The notes: a model not told the origin generated them from the letters alone. A DNA stretch of 9,141 bases from Candidatus Bathyarchaeota archaeon (GCA_030670015.1 DAOVCM010000024.1:1-9141); one strand, 5' to 3'; shown: positions 1 to 6,070, counted from the first letter of the stretch. Program-made: numbers and translations.

Positions 1-429
1 GTCGCTGGCTGGTCTCGTAAATACTCGATCTGGCCCATTCACTTCGTAACAGGATGCTGCAGCCCCGAGTTCATGCAGGTCTCCGGGTCCCGTTATGACA
101 TGGAACGCCTCGGCATCCTCCCCTTCGCCAGTGTCAGGCAGTGCGACTGCATCATGGTCGTCGGCATCGTCTCCCGGAAGATGGCTCTCAGAGTCAAGTA
201 CCTGTACGACCAGATGGGGGAGCCCAAGTACGTTGTCGCCGTCGGCGCTTGCCCCACTGGAAAGGGGCCATTTTTCGACTCCTATGCTGCCGTCGCAGTT
301 GACGAGTATGTACCTGTGGATGTCTATATTCCAGGCTGTCCACCCCGCCCTGAAGCCATCATCCATGGGATGATGCTTCTCCAGGAGAAAATCAGAAAAG
401 AGAAAAGGATCGGTGTCCGGAATGACTGA
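1..429 (+). CDS. nuoB: NuoB/FpoB-like subunit, cluster N2 protein (5' end missing)
   Basis: This is the 3' part of the gene for the small connecting subunit that holds the terminal [4Fe-4S] cluster N2, the last electron carrier before the membrane acceptor. The reading frame is open from base 1, so the start lies left of the window. All four expected cluster cysteines are visible: an adjacent pair at 55-60 (GCCSPEF), one at 250-252 (VGAC) and one at 337-339. The family signature PVDVYIPGCPPRPEA is present. The usual SPRQ motif reads SVRQ and is followed by two extra cysteines (QCDC). The C-terminal end is short and basic. The stop overlaps the nuoC start by 8 nt, so the two are probably translationally coupled. 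Homologous hydrogenase small subunits share the cysteine pattern, but the NuoC/D/H context argues for complex I or Fpo. The identification is secure; nuoB versus fpoB naming is a matter of convention. Confidence 0.96.
   Translation, partial: VAGWSRKYSIWPIHFVTGCCSPEFMQVSGSRYDMERLGILPFASVRQCDCIMVVGIVSRKMALRVKYLYDQMGEPKYVVAVGACPTGKGPFFDSYAAVAVDEYVPVDVYIPGCPPRPEAIIHGMMLLQEKIRKEKRIGVRND
412..415 (+). promoter_or_regulatory. Ribosome-binding site deciding the nuoC start
   Basis: GGTG, part of the archaeal AGGAGGTGAT consensus, lies 6 nt before ATG 422. This favours ATG 422 over the in-frame GTG at 413, which has no properly spaced site. The motif is short, so the assignment is moderate. Confidence 0.45.
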
Positions 430-883
430 AGAGGCCTTCGTCGAAGCGTTTCAAGCTACTCACCCCGATCTAGTGGTATCTGCTGAGGTTCTCAATCCAA
501 AAAGGGTGTCCGTCGTCGTGAAAAGGGAGGGGTTCCTCCATGTTTCCCGCTCCCTCAGGGACGACTTTGGCTTCACACACCCGGTTTCCGGTGGAGCTGT
601 CGACTACCCGAAGGAGAACCGGATGCAGATGATCTACTACCTCATGAATCCGGAATCCAAGTTTATGCTTACCTTCAGGGTTGACCTCCCTAGGGACGAC
701 CTAACCCTTCCTACTCTGACCCAGGTTTGGGAGGCTATGAGCTTCCACGAGAGGGAGGCCCATGAGATGTTCGGTATCGAGTTTGTGGACCATCCGAACA
801 TGATTCCACTGCTGCTGCCCCCAGACTGGAGGGGCGGGTACCCTCTGAGAAAGGACTTTAAGGGTGAGGGGATCGTGGAATGA
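422..883 (+). CDS. nuoC: NuoC/FpoC-like 30-kDa subunit
   Basis: This is a 153-residue peripheral-arm subunit that packs against NuoD and NuoB and helps seat the electron-transfer module on the membrane arm; it carries no cofactor itself. Residues about 103-147 hold the 30-kDa family signature: WEAMSFHEREAHEMFG, then a DHPNM stretch and a PLRKDF ending. The length is near that of stand-alone archaeal NuoC proteins, and nuoC and nuoD are not fused here as they are in E. coli. ATG 422 is chosen because it has a GGTG site 6 nt upstream; GTG 413 would add three residues. The gene overlaps nuoB by 8 nt and nuoD by the 4-nt ATGA. Nothing is truncated. The identification is secure. Confidence 0.95.
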   Translation: MTEEAFVEAFQATHPDLVVSAEVLNPKRVSVVVKREGFLHVSRSLRDDFGFTHPVSGGAVDYPKENRMQMIYYLMNPESKFMLTFRVDLPRDDLTLPTLTQVWEAMSFHEREAHEMFGIEFVDHPNMIPLLLPPDWRGGYPLRKDFKGEGIVE

Positions 884-1995
884 CCAAGCCATATTTTGAA
901 CCCGACATCATGCGGATAAGCTGGGGGCCTCAACACCCCATGAGTGGTCAGACTAGGATCCTCCTAGATGTTGACGGCGAGAAGGTTTACAGGATCATCG
1001 CTGACTTAGGGTTCACTCACAGGGGCATTGAGAAGATCCTTGAGAACAGGACGTTCCTCAAGGGGATCATTCCTATGGAGCGGCTGGTGATGGCTGATAC
1101 ACCCAACATCGGCCTTGGGTATGTTTCAGCCATCGAAGAAGCCTTAGGCATCGAGGTTCCTGAGCGAGCTCACTGGATCCGTTCACTTATGTGTGAAATG
1201 GCTAGGATTAACAGCCATCTCTACGCCTTCGGCCTACAGGCCGAGTCAACAGGATACTTCCCCGCCGTGTTTCTCTGGACAACCGTCGACAGGGCTGTGC
1301 TCCTCGAACTGTTCGAGGAGCTGACCGGCGCAAGGTGGAGCTTCAATTTCTTCTTGCCCGGCGGCGTTCATGCTGACCTTCCTGATGGCTTCGAAGACAA
1401 GGTTATAGAGGGGGTACACTATCTCAGACGGCGATTCCAAGACTACTGGGTCGCTATGGTTGAGAACGCAATCTTCGAGATGAGGTGCGATGATGTCGCC
1501 ATCCTGAAGCCGGAGGACGCTATCCGTCTGGGAGCGACAGGCCCTGTTCTCAGGGGCTCCGATGTAGCAATGGATGTCAGGAGGGATGAGCCATATGCCG
1601 CCTACGGCGATCTCGACTTCGAGGTCATCACTGAATCTGCTTGTGACTCGATGGCCAGGACGAAGGTTAGGTTCAGGGAGATAGGGCAGTCCCTCAGCAT
1701 GATGGAGCAGATCGCGAACGAGATTCCAAGTGGCCCGTTCAGGACGAGGGTTCCCCTATTTGTGAGGGCGAAGGCCGGTGAGGTTCTGAGTCGTGTGGAG
1801 AGCGCTCGGGGCGAGCTGGGGGTCCACTTGTTCACAGACGGCGGGATGAACCCTTACAGGGTGAAGATCAATTCTCCAACTCTAAGGAACATGTTCGTGT
1901 TCGAGAGGATGGCGGAGCTTGATGAGATCCTTGTAGCCGACATTCCCGTCGTAATCAACTCGATTGATCCTTGGTACTTGGACTCTGATAGGTGA
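880..1995 (+). CDS. nuoD: NuoD/FpoD-like 49-kDa subunit with altered quinone-site residues
   Basis: This 371-residue subunit forms, with NuoB and NuoH, the cavity where the lipid electron acceptor is reduced. Family landmarks are GPQHP (16-20), HRGIEK (47-52), GIEVPERA (90-97), LPGGVHADLP (159-168), GPVLRGSD (221-228) and GELGVHLFTDGG (311-322). It is a complex I protein and not a hydrogenase, because the RxCGxC motif is absent (RLVMAD at 68-73) and the C-terminus reads SIDPWYLDSDR without nickel-ligand cysteines. The residues that position the quinone in bovine and bacterial enzymes are not conserved: after GPQHP the sequence is MSGQTR without the second His, the conserved Tyr aligns with Met71, and the conserved Asp aligns with Ser123. 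The acceptor may therefore differ from ubiquinone. ATG 880 has GAGGGGAT 6 nt upstream and forms an ATGA overlap with nuoC. nuoH follows after 31 nt. Confidence 0.95.
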   Translation: MTKPYFEPDIMRISWGPQHPMSGQTRILLDVDGEKVYRIIADLGFTHRGIEKILENRTFLKGIIPMERLVMADTPNIGLGYVSAIEEALGIEVPERAHWIRSLMCEMARINSHLYAFGLQAESTGYFPAVFLWTTVDRAVLLELFEELTGARWSFNFFLPGGVHADLPDGFEDKVIEGVHYLRRRFQDYWVAMVENAIFEMRCDDVAILKPEDAIRLGATGPVLRGSDVAMDVRRDEPYAAYGDLDFEVITESACDSMARTKVRFREIGQSLSMMEQIANEIPSGPFRTRVPLFVRAKAGEVLSRVESARGELGVHLFTDGGMNPYRVKINSPTLRNMFVFERMAELDEILVADIPVVINSIDPWYLDSDR

Positions 1996-2010
1996 AAGTT
2001 ATGGTTGGAG

Positions 2011-2017
2011 AGGTGAT
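2011..2017 (+). promoter_or_regulatory. Strong ribosome-binding site for nuoH
   Basis: AGGTGAT matches the archaeal anti-Shine-Dalgarno complement and lies 9 nt before ATG 2027; a GGAG at 2020-2023 is closer. It decides the nuoH start against the upstream in-frame ATG 1964, which lies inside nuoD and has no such site. GTG 2018 is a weaker alternative. Confidence 0.6.
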
Positions 2018-2026
2018 GTGGAGAAA

Positions 2027-3154
2027 ATGAACGCCTTATTTACGCTGTGGGAATATTGCCTTACTTTCGTGTACCTGCCCTTGGATCTTATCAGCAAGTG
2101 GGTGACGGACATGTTCAACCTTTCCATGGATATTCTGTGGAACCTGCCGAGCTATTCGATCAGGTTCCTTACATTCAACGCCAAACCACTTTTGCAGGTT
2201 CTCATCTTCCCTGGGTTGGCCTTCATTCTAGTGTTCGCGATAATCGCTGTTTGGTTCGAGAGAAAGTTCCTCGCCCGGGCGATGCTTCGGGTTGGTCCCT
2301 ATTACTGTGGGAAACGCTCGGGCGTATTACAGGTTTTTGCTGATTTCATCAAGCTTTTCATGAAGGAGATCATCATACCGGAAGATATTGACTGGTTCTT
2401 CTTTGTCATGATGCCCGTCCTCCTCCCGACAATTCCCGCCCTATCTCTCATACTCATTCCCTTTGACCAGAATTGGGTTTTATGGGACGTGGGAAGCCTC
2501 AGTCTACCGATGTTCTTCGCTATCGCTGGTCTAGCTCCGCTTATTCCAATATTCGCTGGGTGGGCGTCTAACAACAAGTACACATACATCGGTGCTTTCA
2601 GAGTTGCCTACATGTACATCTCAGCGGAGATACCGCTCGTCTTATGTGGGGCTGCAGTGGCCATCATGGCTGGAAGCTTCGATTTGTTAAAGATCGTGGA
2701 AGCCCAGAGAAACATGTGGTTCGCGATACCCCAGTTCATAGGTTTCGTCATCTTCTTCCTTGGGATCATGATCGAGGCGGAGAGGACGCCCTTCGATATC
2801 CCGGTAGCAGAGGTAGAGCTTGTCCTCGGCTGGAGAACAGAGTTTAGTGGCATTCTCTTCGGTTTCACCATGATGGCTGAGTACGTTATGTTCCAAGCAT
2901 GGACTCTGCTGTTCATCACTCTTTATCTAGGTGGATTTAACGGTCCAAACATCTTAGGGTCTACGATGTACAGCCACATTTTCTGGTTTCTCCTAAAATT
3001 TGCCGTTCTCGTTGCAATTATTATTCTGCTCAGGTGCGTCTTCCCGAGGCTTAGGATGGACCAGATGCTGAGATTGGGCTGGTTCTACCTCACACCTCTG
3101 GCTGTACTCAACCTGATAATAGTGCTAGCAATGAAGCTGTGGGGGATATACTGA
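2027..3154 (+). CDS. nuoH: NuoH/FpoH-like membrane subunit (ND1 family)
   Basis: This 375-residue polytopic membrane protein forms the acceptor-binding tunnel at the junction of peripheral and membrane arms and starts the chain of charged residues leading to the pumps. Landmarks are FERKFLARAMLRVGP (about 77-91), FADFIKLFMKE (104-114), AERTPFDIP (251-259) and ELVLGWRTEFSG (264-275). Compared with E. coli NuoH, where the ERR motif lies near residue 36, the ERK here is at 78-80, so there is an N-terminal extension of about 40 residues with a hydrophobic stretch that may add a helix. The glutamate matching E. coli E216 is Val260 here, while the next two acidic positions (E263, E265) are kept. 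The start is set by AGGTGAT at 2011-2017. The stop overlaps the nuoI start in TGATG. The family is certain; the start is less so. Confidence 0.94.
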   Translation: MNALFTLWEYCLTFVYLPLDLISKWVTDMFNLSMDILWNLPSYSIRFLTFNAKPLLQVLIFPGLAFILVFAIIAVWFERKFLARAMLRVGPYYCGKRSGVLQVFADFIKLFMKEIIIPEDIDWFFFVMMPVLLPTIPALSLILIPFDQNWVLWDVGSLSLPMFFAIAGLAPLIPIFAGWASNNKYTYIGAFRVAYMYISAEIPLVLCGAAVAIMAGSFDLLKIVEAQRNMWFAIPQFIGFVIFFLGIMIEAERTPFDIPVAEVELVLGWRTEFSGILFGFTMMAEYVMFQAWTLLFITLYLGGFNGPNILGSTMYSHIFWFLLKFAVLVAIIILLRCVFPRLRMDQMLRLGWFYLTPLAVLNLIIVLAMKLWGIY

Positions 3155-3624
3155 TGAGCCTGTTAAGAAAGCTGTTCAAGCCTTTTATGGTCGTCGCACC
3201 TTACGTTTTCAGAAACTCCCAGACAGTAGCCTACCCAACTGAGAGGCTTATCTTCCACGAGAGGTTCCGTGGACGCCACAAATTCTACTTTGACAGGTGC
3301 ATAAGCTGCAACACCTGCGCCCGAGTCTGCCCATGCAACTCCATAAAGCTTGTGGAGGTGGAGGGTAGGGAGGGCAAGTACCCCCAGATCGACTACCAGA
3401 CTTGCAGTCTATGTGGCTACTGCGTCGAGTTCTGTCCGAAAAACGCATTGGAGTTCACAGACTTGGTTGAGTTCTCTGAGACGGACCGCAGTAAGCTCGT
3501 TTATTCACCGGAGCGTCTCACAGAGGTACCGGACATCAAGGAAATCTTGCCCATGCTGAAGCGGAGGACTGAGACGTATCTTACGGAGACTGAGATGAAG
3601 TATAGGAAGGTGGAGGACGTATGA
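3154..3624 (+). CDS. nuoI: NuoI/FpoI-like 2x[4Fe-4S] ferredoxin subunit
   Basis: This 156-residue iron-sulfur subunit carries two [4Fe-4S] clusters (N6a/N6b) and passes electrons to cluster N2 in NuoB. Two classic ligand sets are visible: Cys49/52/55 with Cys59-Pro, and Cys84/87/90 with Cys94-Pro. An extra Cys61 follows the first set. A basic, amphipathic N-terminus (LLRKLFKPF) should lie on the membrane at NuoH, as in other NuoI proteins. The C-terminal tail past residue 105 is hydrophilic and charged. ATG 3154 is chosen over GTG 3139 because it has GGGGGAT about 6 nt upstream and gives the TGATG overlap with nuoH. With no NuoE/F/G genes in the window, NuoI may be the direct entry point for ferredoxin or a separate F420H2-oxidising subunit; that is inference. 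Confidence 0.96.
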   Translation: MSLLRKLFKPFMVVAPYVFRNSQTVAYPTERLIFHERFRGRHKFYFDRCISCNTCARVCPCNSIKLVEVEGREGKYPQIDYQTCSLCGYCVEFCPKNALEFTDLVEFSETDRSKLVYSPERLTEVPDIKEILPMLKRRTETYLTETEMKYRKVEDV

Positions 3625-3887
3625 TTGAGTTTATCTTTGTCTTGGCCTTGGTCGTGGTGAGCGCGCTCTTGGCCGTAACGATGTCCAACATCGTGTATGG
3701 CGTCATATTTCTACTTTGTACTAACGCCTCCCTTGGCATCTTATATTACATGATGGGCGCACCCACCGTCGCCTTATTCCAGCTCGCTATCTTCGCAGGG
3801 GCGGTTGTAGTCTTCTTTGTCATTACTATCATGTTCACAAGGGCGGGCAGGATGGAGACCACCGATGATGAGGTGACGGAGACATGA
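3621..3887 (+). CDS. nuoJ: NuoJ N-terminal half (FpoJ1-like)
   Basis: This 88-residue membrane protein corresponds to the first three helices of NuoJ. Segments are residues about 2-19, 24-48 and 51-74, followed by a charged tail (GRMETTDDEVTET). The central motif GAPTVALFQLAIFAGAVVVF matches the NuoJ third helix, whose pi-bulge rearranges during turnover. The tyrosine common before the AGA motif (Tyr59 in E. coli) is phenylalanine here. NuoJ is normally one protein of about 170-200 residues; here it is two genes, as in Fpo/Fqo operons of archaea. The split is not a frameshift, since the second gene has its own ATG, an AGGTGA site and an ATGA overlap. ATG 3621 has GGAGG 4 nt upstream and overlaps nuoI by 4 nt. 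Confidence 0.88.
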   Translation: MIEFIFVLALVVVSALLAVTMSNIVYGVIFLLCTNASLGILYYMMGAPTVALFQLAIFAGAVVVFFVITIMFTRAGRMETTDDEVTET

Positions 3888-4177
3888 GCGACAAGATGAA
3901 ACAATACGGAACACTTGCTACGCTAATAATGATCGTGGCCTCTCTCCTTGTGTTCTCCTGGCTCACCGTTGAAGTGAGCTTTCCCACCTTCGAGTATGTC
4001 TCAGAAACACTGAGACGGCAGCTTGTGCCTGTTGAGCCATATTACGGTATCGCAGAGCTCGCAAGTCGATTCCTGTGGGAAAACCGTGCCCTAGACCTCA
4101 TAGGGCAAGCCTTCGTCATTGTAACCGCTGTGATTTGCTGTCTCGCGCTTCTCAAATCAGAGGAGGAGATACACTGA
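3884..4177 (+). CDS. NuoJ C-terminal half (FpoJ2-like; resembles MbhE/MrpA C-terminus)
   Basis: This 97-residue protein has two hydrophobic segments (about 10-27 and 71-90) separated by a polar stretch, and a charged end (KSEEEIH). By position it supplies the last helices of NuoJ. The stretch YYGIAELASRFL then NRALDLIGQAFVIVTA recalls the pattern of MbhE and the MrpA C-terminus, where a tyrosine-glycine is followed by a region ending in RxFDTLGE and a hydrophobic helix. MbhD and MbhE together are the structural counterpart of NuoJ in membrane-bound hydrogenase, so the resemblance fits its role. The start ATG 3884 has AGGTGA 7 nt upstream and an ATGA overlap with J1; the stop overlaps nuoK in TGATG. 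J2 by context is secure; the Mbh/Mrp affinity is pattern recognition from memory. Confidence 0.78.
   Translation: MSDKMKQYGTLATLIMIVASLLVFSWLTVEVSFPTFEYVSETLRRQLVPVEPYYGIAELASRFLWENRALDLIGQAFVIVTAVICCLALLKSEEEIH
4161..4170 (+). promoter_or_regulatory. Consensus ribosome-binding site for nuoK
   Basis: AGGAGGAGAT is close to the full AGGAGGTGAT consensus and lies 6 nt before ATG 4177. It shows that nuoK begins there and not at an upstream ATG (4075) that is open in the same frame. Confidence 0.7.
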
Positions 4178-4488
4178 TGCTTCCTCTCACGCCCTTCCTC
4201 GTTGCTGTGGGCTTGATGCTTGTCATCGGACTCAGCTGCCTTATGGTGAAACGGGACATGGTCCGCCTCCTCATTGGCGTCGAGATCCTATTCAACGCAG
4301 CCAACCTCTGCTTCATCGCCCTATCGACACAGACTCCAGGTTACGTCGACCCCTTCGCTCACTCTGTCGTCATGATGGCCATAGTACTGGATGGAACGGT
4401 CATCGCCGTAGGGCTTGCAATGGTTCTGAACGTCTACAAACATTACAAGACTTTGGATATTAGGAAGCTGAGGCGGTTGAAATGGTAG
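4177..4488 (+). CDS. nuoK: NuoK/FpoK-like subunit (MrpC family)
   Basis: This 103-residue, three-helix membrane subunit links the NuoH/J core to the first antiporter-like pump. Glu36 in the second helix (LLIGVEILFNAANL) is kept. The second conserved glutamate of the family (E72 in E. coli, one turn before IGLAL) aligns with Val75 in IAVGLAMVL, while an aspartate (Asp72) sits three residues, about one turn, earlier. The ending KTLDIRKLRRLKW is basic and cytoplasmic. The length is typical (about 100 residues). The third helix looks intermediate between NuoK and MrpC. The start is set by AGGAGGAGAT and a TGATG overlap with J2; the stop TAG, the only TAG stop among these genes, overlaps the next gene by 7 nt. 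Confidence 0.93.
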   Translation: MLPLTPFLVAVGLMLVIGLSCLMVKRDMVRLLIGVEILFNAANLCFIALSTQTPGYVDPFAHSVVMMAIVLDGTVIAVGLAMVLNVYKHYKTLDIRKLRRLKW

Positions 4489-6002
4489 GTCAGGAAATCA
4501 TAGCACACGGTTCCCACCTCCCACTACCACTTATGGTGCTGCTTCTAGGGGGGATTACGATGCTCCTCATAGGGCTACTAAACGAGCGGATTAAAATTCC
4601 ATGGTTAAGGGAGGCGTGGATGGTAATAGTAGCAACTGCAGCGCTGGGCTCCGTTTACCTTCTTCACCAGCAATTGAAGACGGTACCTAGCAAGATTATT
4701 GTCCTAGTTCTGTGGGGGCAGAGTCCACCCCTTGGCGGATGCTTCGAGATAGACACGCTCAGCATCTTCATGTCAGGCAGCATAACCTTTCTCGTGTTCC
4801 TAGTTGCCCTTTATTCCATAAACTACATGGAGAAGGAAAGCAGACTCACAGAGTTCTATACCCTAGTCACCTTCATGGCAGCGGGGATGACAGGCATCGT
4901 CATGGCCGGCGACTTCTTCACCCTCTTCATATTCTGGGAGCTGATGAGCCTCTCAAGCTACGTCCTCGTCGCCTTCCTCAAGGAAAGCTGGGGCCCGATT
5001 GAGGCCGGCTTCAAATACCTCCTCATGAGCGCAACTGCCGGAGCCTTCCTGCTGCTGAGCATGTCCTTCCTCTACGGAATGACAGGAACCCTCAACTTCG
5101 CCCAGCTCGCAGCCAGCCTCAGAGGCGTCCCCATATCGCCGTGGTTGATAGTGCTCTTCAGCGCCCTTATCATAGGCTTCGGAGTCAAATCCGCCATCGT
5201 TCCACTCCACACATGGCTACCAGACGCCCACCCAGAAGCGCCCAGTCCAATCAGCGCCCTGCTGTCCGGCATCGTTATAGAGACAGGCCTCTACGCAATG
5301 ACAAGGGTCCTCTTCACAATCTTCGAACCAAGCTTCTTCAAACTGGCTATCGCATTACTGGCGGTCTTAACAATGACCCTGGCTAACGTGATGGCCCTGC
5401 TCCAGAATGACATAAAGCGACTGCTCGCGTACTCAAGCATCGCCCAAATAGGCTACATGCTCGTGGGTCTTGCTGCTGGTACAGCGTATGGCGTCATGGG
5501 CCTCTTCCTCCATATCCTCAACCACTCACTGATGAAGGGAATGGCATTCCTATCCTCCGGCTCCATTGCCCACGAGGCAAAAACCCGGGACATAAGGAAC
5601 CTCCGAGGCGTAGGCCGGATGATGCCCATAACATCCCTCACCCTGTTCATCGCCCTCCTAGGCTTGGGAGGAGTTCCCGGCACAAACGGTTTCATCAGCA
5701 AGTTCATCCTGTTCAACTCCGCCATCGGCTCAGGGATGACGTGGCTAGCGGTGGCCGGGGTGCTCAACAGCGCCCTTAGCATGGCCTATTACCTTAGGGT
5801 GATGAAGACGCTCATAGGTTCGCCTGATGAGGGATTCAAGGTCAATGAGGTAGCGCCATTAATGGTTGCAGTGACCCTGGTAATGGCAGGCCTCATCGTG
5901 GTCCTCGGTCTCTGGCCGGCACCTGCCATCAGCTTCGCTACCAAGGCCTCAGAAACACTGGTTAACGGTTTAAACACCTACATAAGGGCGGTGCTGGGAT
6001 GA
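4482..6002 (+). CDS. Additional antiporter-like proton-pump subunit (MrpD/NuoN/NuoM family) between nuoK and nuoL
   Basis: This 506-residue membrane protein belongs to the proton-translocating antiporter family shared by NuoL/M/N and Mrp. Charged residues of the pump are in place: Glu153 in the fifth helix (FIFWELMSLSSY), Lys236 in the seventh (GVKSAIVPLHTWLPDAH), the NDIKRLLAYSSIAQIGYM segment (309-326), Lys352 (HSLMKGMAF) and Lys407 (NGFISKF) in the twelfth. At the eighth-helix position where NuoM, NuoN and MrpD usually have lysine there is Glu267 (SGIVIETGLYAMTR). The middle (EAGFKYLLMS, YGMTGTLNFAQLA) resembles NuoN and MrpD; the PLHTWLPDAH part resembles NuoM and MrpD. The canonical order is K-L-M-N, so a pump gene here is extra or relocated. 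It overlaps nuoK by 7 nt; a GAGGCGG stretch precedes ATG 4482. It is the candidate fourth pump; if nuoN is absent downstream it may simply replace NuoN. Confidence 0.9.
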   Translation: MVGQEIIAHGSHLPLPLMVLLLGGITMLLIGLLNERIKIPWLREAWMVIVATAALGSVYLLHQQLKTVPSKIIVLVLWGQSPPLGGCFEIDTLSIFMSGSITFLVFLVALYSINYMEKESRLTEFYTLVTFMAAGMTGIVMAGDFFTLFIFWELMSLSSYVLVAFLKESWGPIEAGFKYLLMSATAGAFLLLSMSFLYGMTGTLNFAQLAASLRGVPISPWLIVLFSALIIGFGVKSAIVPLHTWLPDAHPEAPSPISALLSGIVIETGLYAMTRVLFTIFEPSFFKLAIALLAVLTMTLANVMALLQNDIKRLLAYSSIAQIGYMLVGLAAGTAYGVMGLFLHILNHSLMKGMAFLSSGSIAHEAKTRDIRNLRGVGRMMPITSLTLFIALLGLGGVPGTNGFISKFILFNSAIGSGMTWLAVAGVLNSALSMAYYLRVMKTLIGSPDEGFKVNEVAPLMVAVTLVMAGLIVVLGLWPAPAISFATKASETLVNGLNTYIRAVLG

Positions 6003-6070
6003 ATCCTTGCGTAAACGCTATTAACGGGATGCGAAAGAAGGTAGGAGATATGATGGGAGGTAAGCTGTAA
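5999..6070 (+). CDS. Putative 23-residue bridging mini-ORF before nuoL
   Basis: A 23-codon ORF fills the only long spacer in the operon. Its ATG forms an ATGA overlap with the stop of the antiporter gene, and its TAA shares a base with the ATG of nuoL (TAATG). A GGGCGGTG stretch lies about 5 nt before its start. The peptide begins MNPCVNAING and continues basic and Met/Gly-rich; it is not a membrane helix and I recognise no family. It may be a real small protein, or a translated spacer that keeps ribosomes moving from the antiporter gene to nuoL. The in-frame fit at both ends is the only evidence, so confidence is low. Confidence 0.3.
   Translation: MNPCVNAINGMRKKVGDMMGGKL
6055..6061 (+). 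promoter_or_regulatory. Ribosome-binding site for nuoL
   Basis: GGGAGGT lies 8 nt before ATG 6070 and marks the nuoL start. It lies inside the bridging mini-ORF, so ribosomes translating that ORF would pass over it. Confidence 0.6.

Noticed and set aside
413..421. GTG 413 as the nuoC start
   Set aside because: It lies only 2 nt from the nearest purine-rich stretch, while ATG 422 has GGTG at good spacing.
1229..1244. Interrupted palindrome TCGGCCT-AC-AGGCCGA in nuoD
   Set aside because: A 2-nt spacer cannot form a full hairpin loop and the site lies in conserved coding sequence; likely chance.
880..1995. NuoD as a NiFe-hydrogenase large subunit (Ech/Mbh type)
   Set aside because: No RxCGxC and no C-terminal CxxC; only the Asp-Pro of the DPC motif is echoed (DPWYLD).
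1964..2026. ATG 1964, inside nuoD, as the nuoH start
   Set aside because: It would overlap nuoD by 32 nt and has no ribosome-binding site; a strong AGGTGAT precedes ATG 2027.
4075..4176. Longer NuoK starting at ATG 4075
   Set aside because: The extra 34 residues are Arg/Cys-rich, an out-of-frame shadow of J2; AGGAGGAGAT and the family N-terminus (MLPLTPF) fix the start at 4177.
3621..4177. J1/J2 as one NuoJ broken by a frameshift
   Set aside because: J2 has its own ATG, ribosome-binding site and ATGA overlap, and split NuoJ is known in archaeal Fpo/Fqo.
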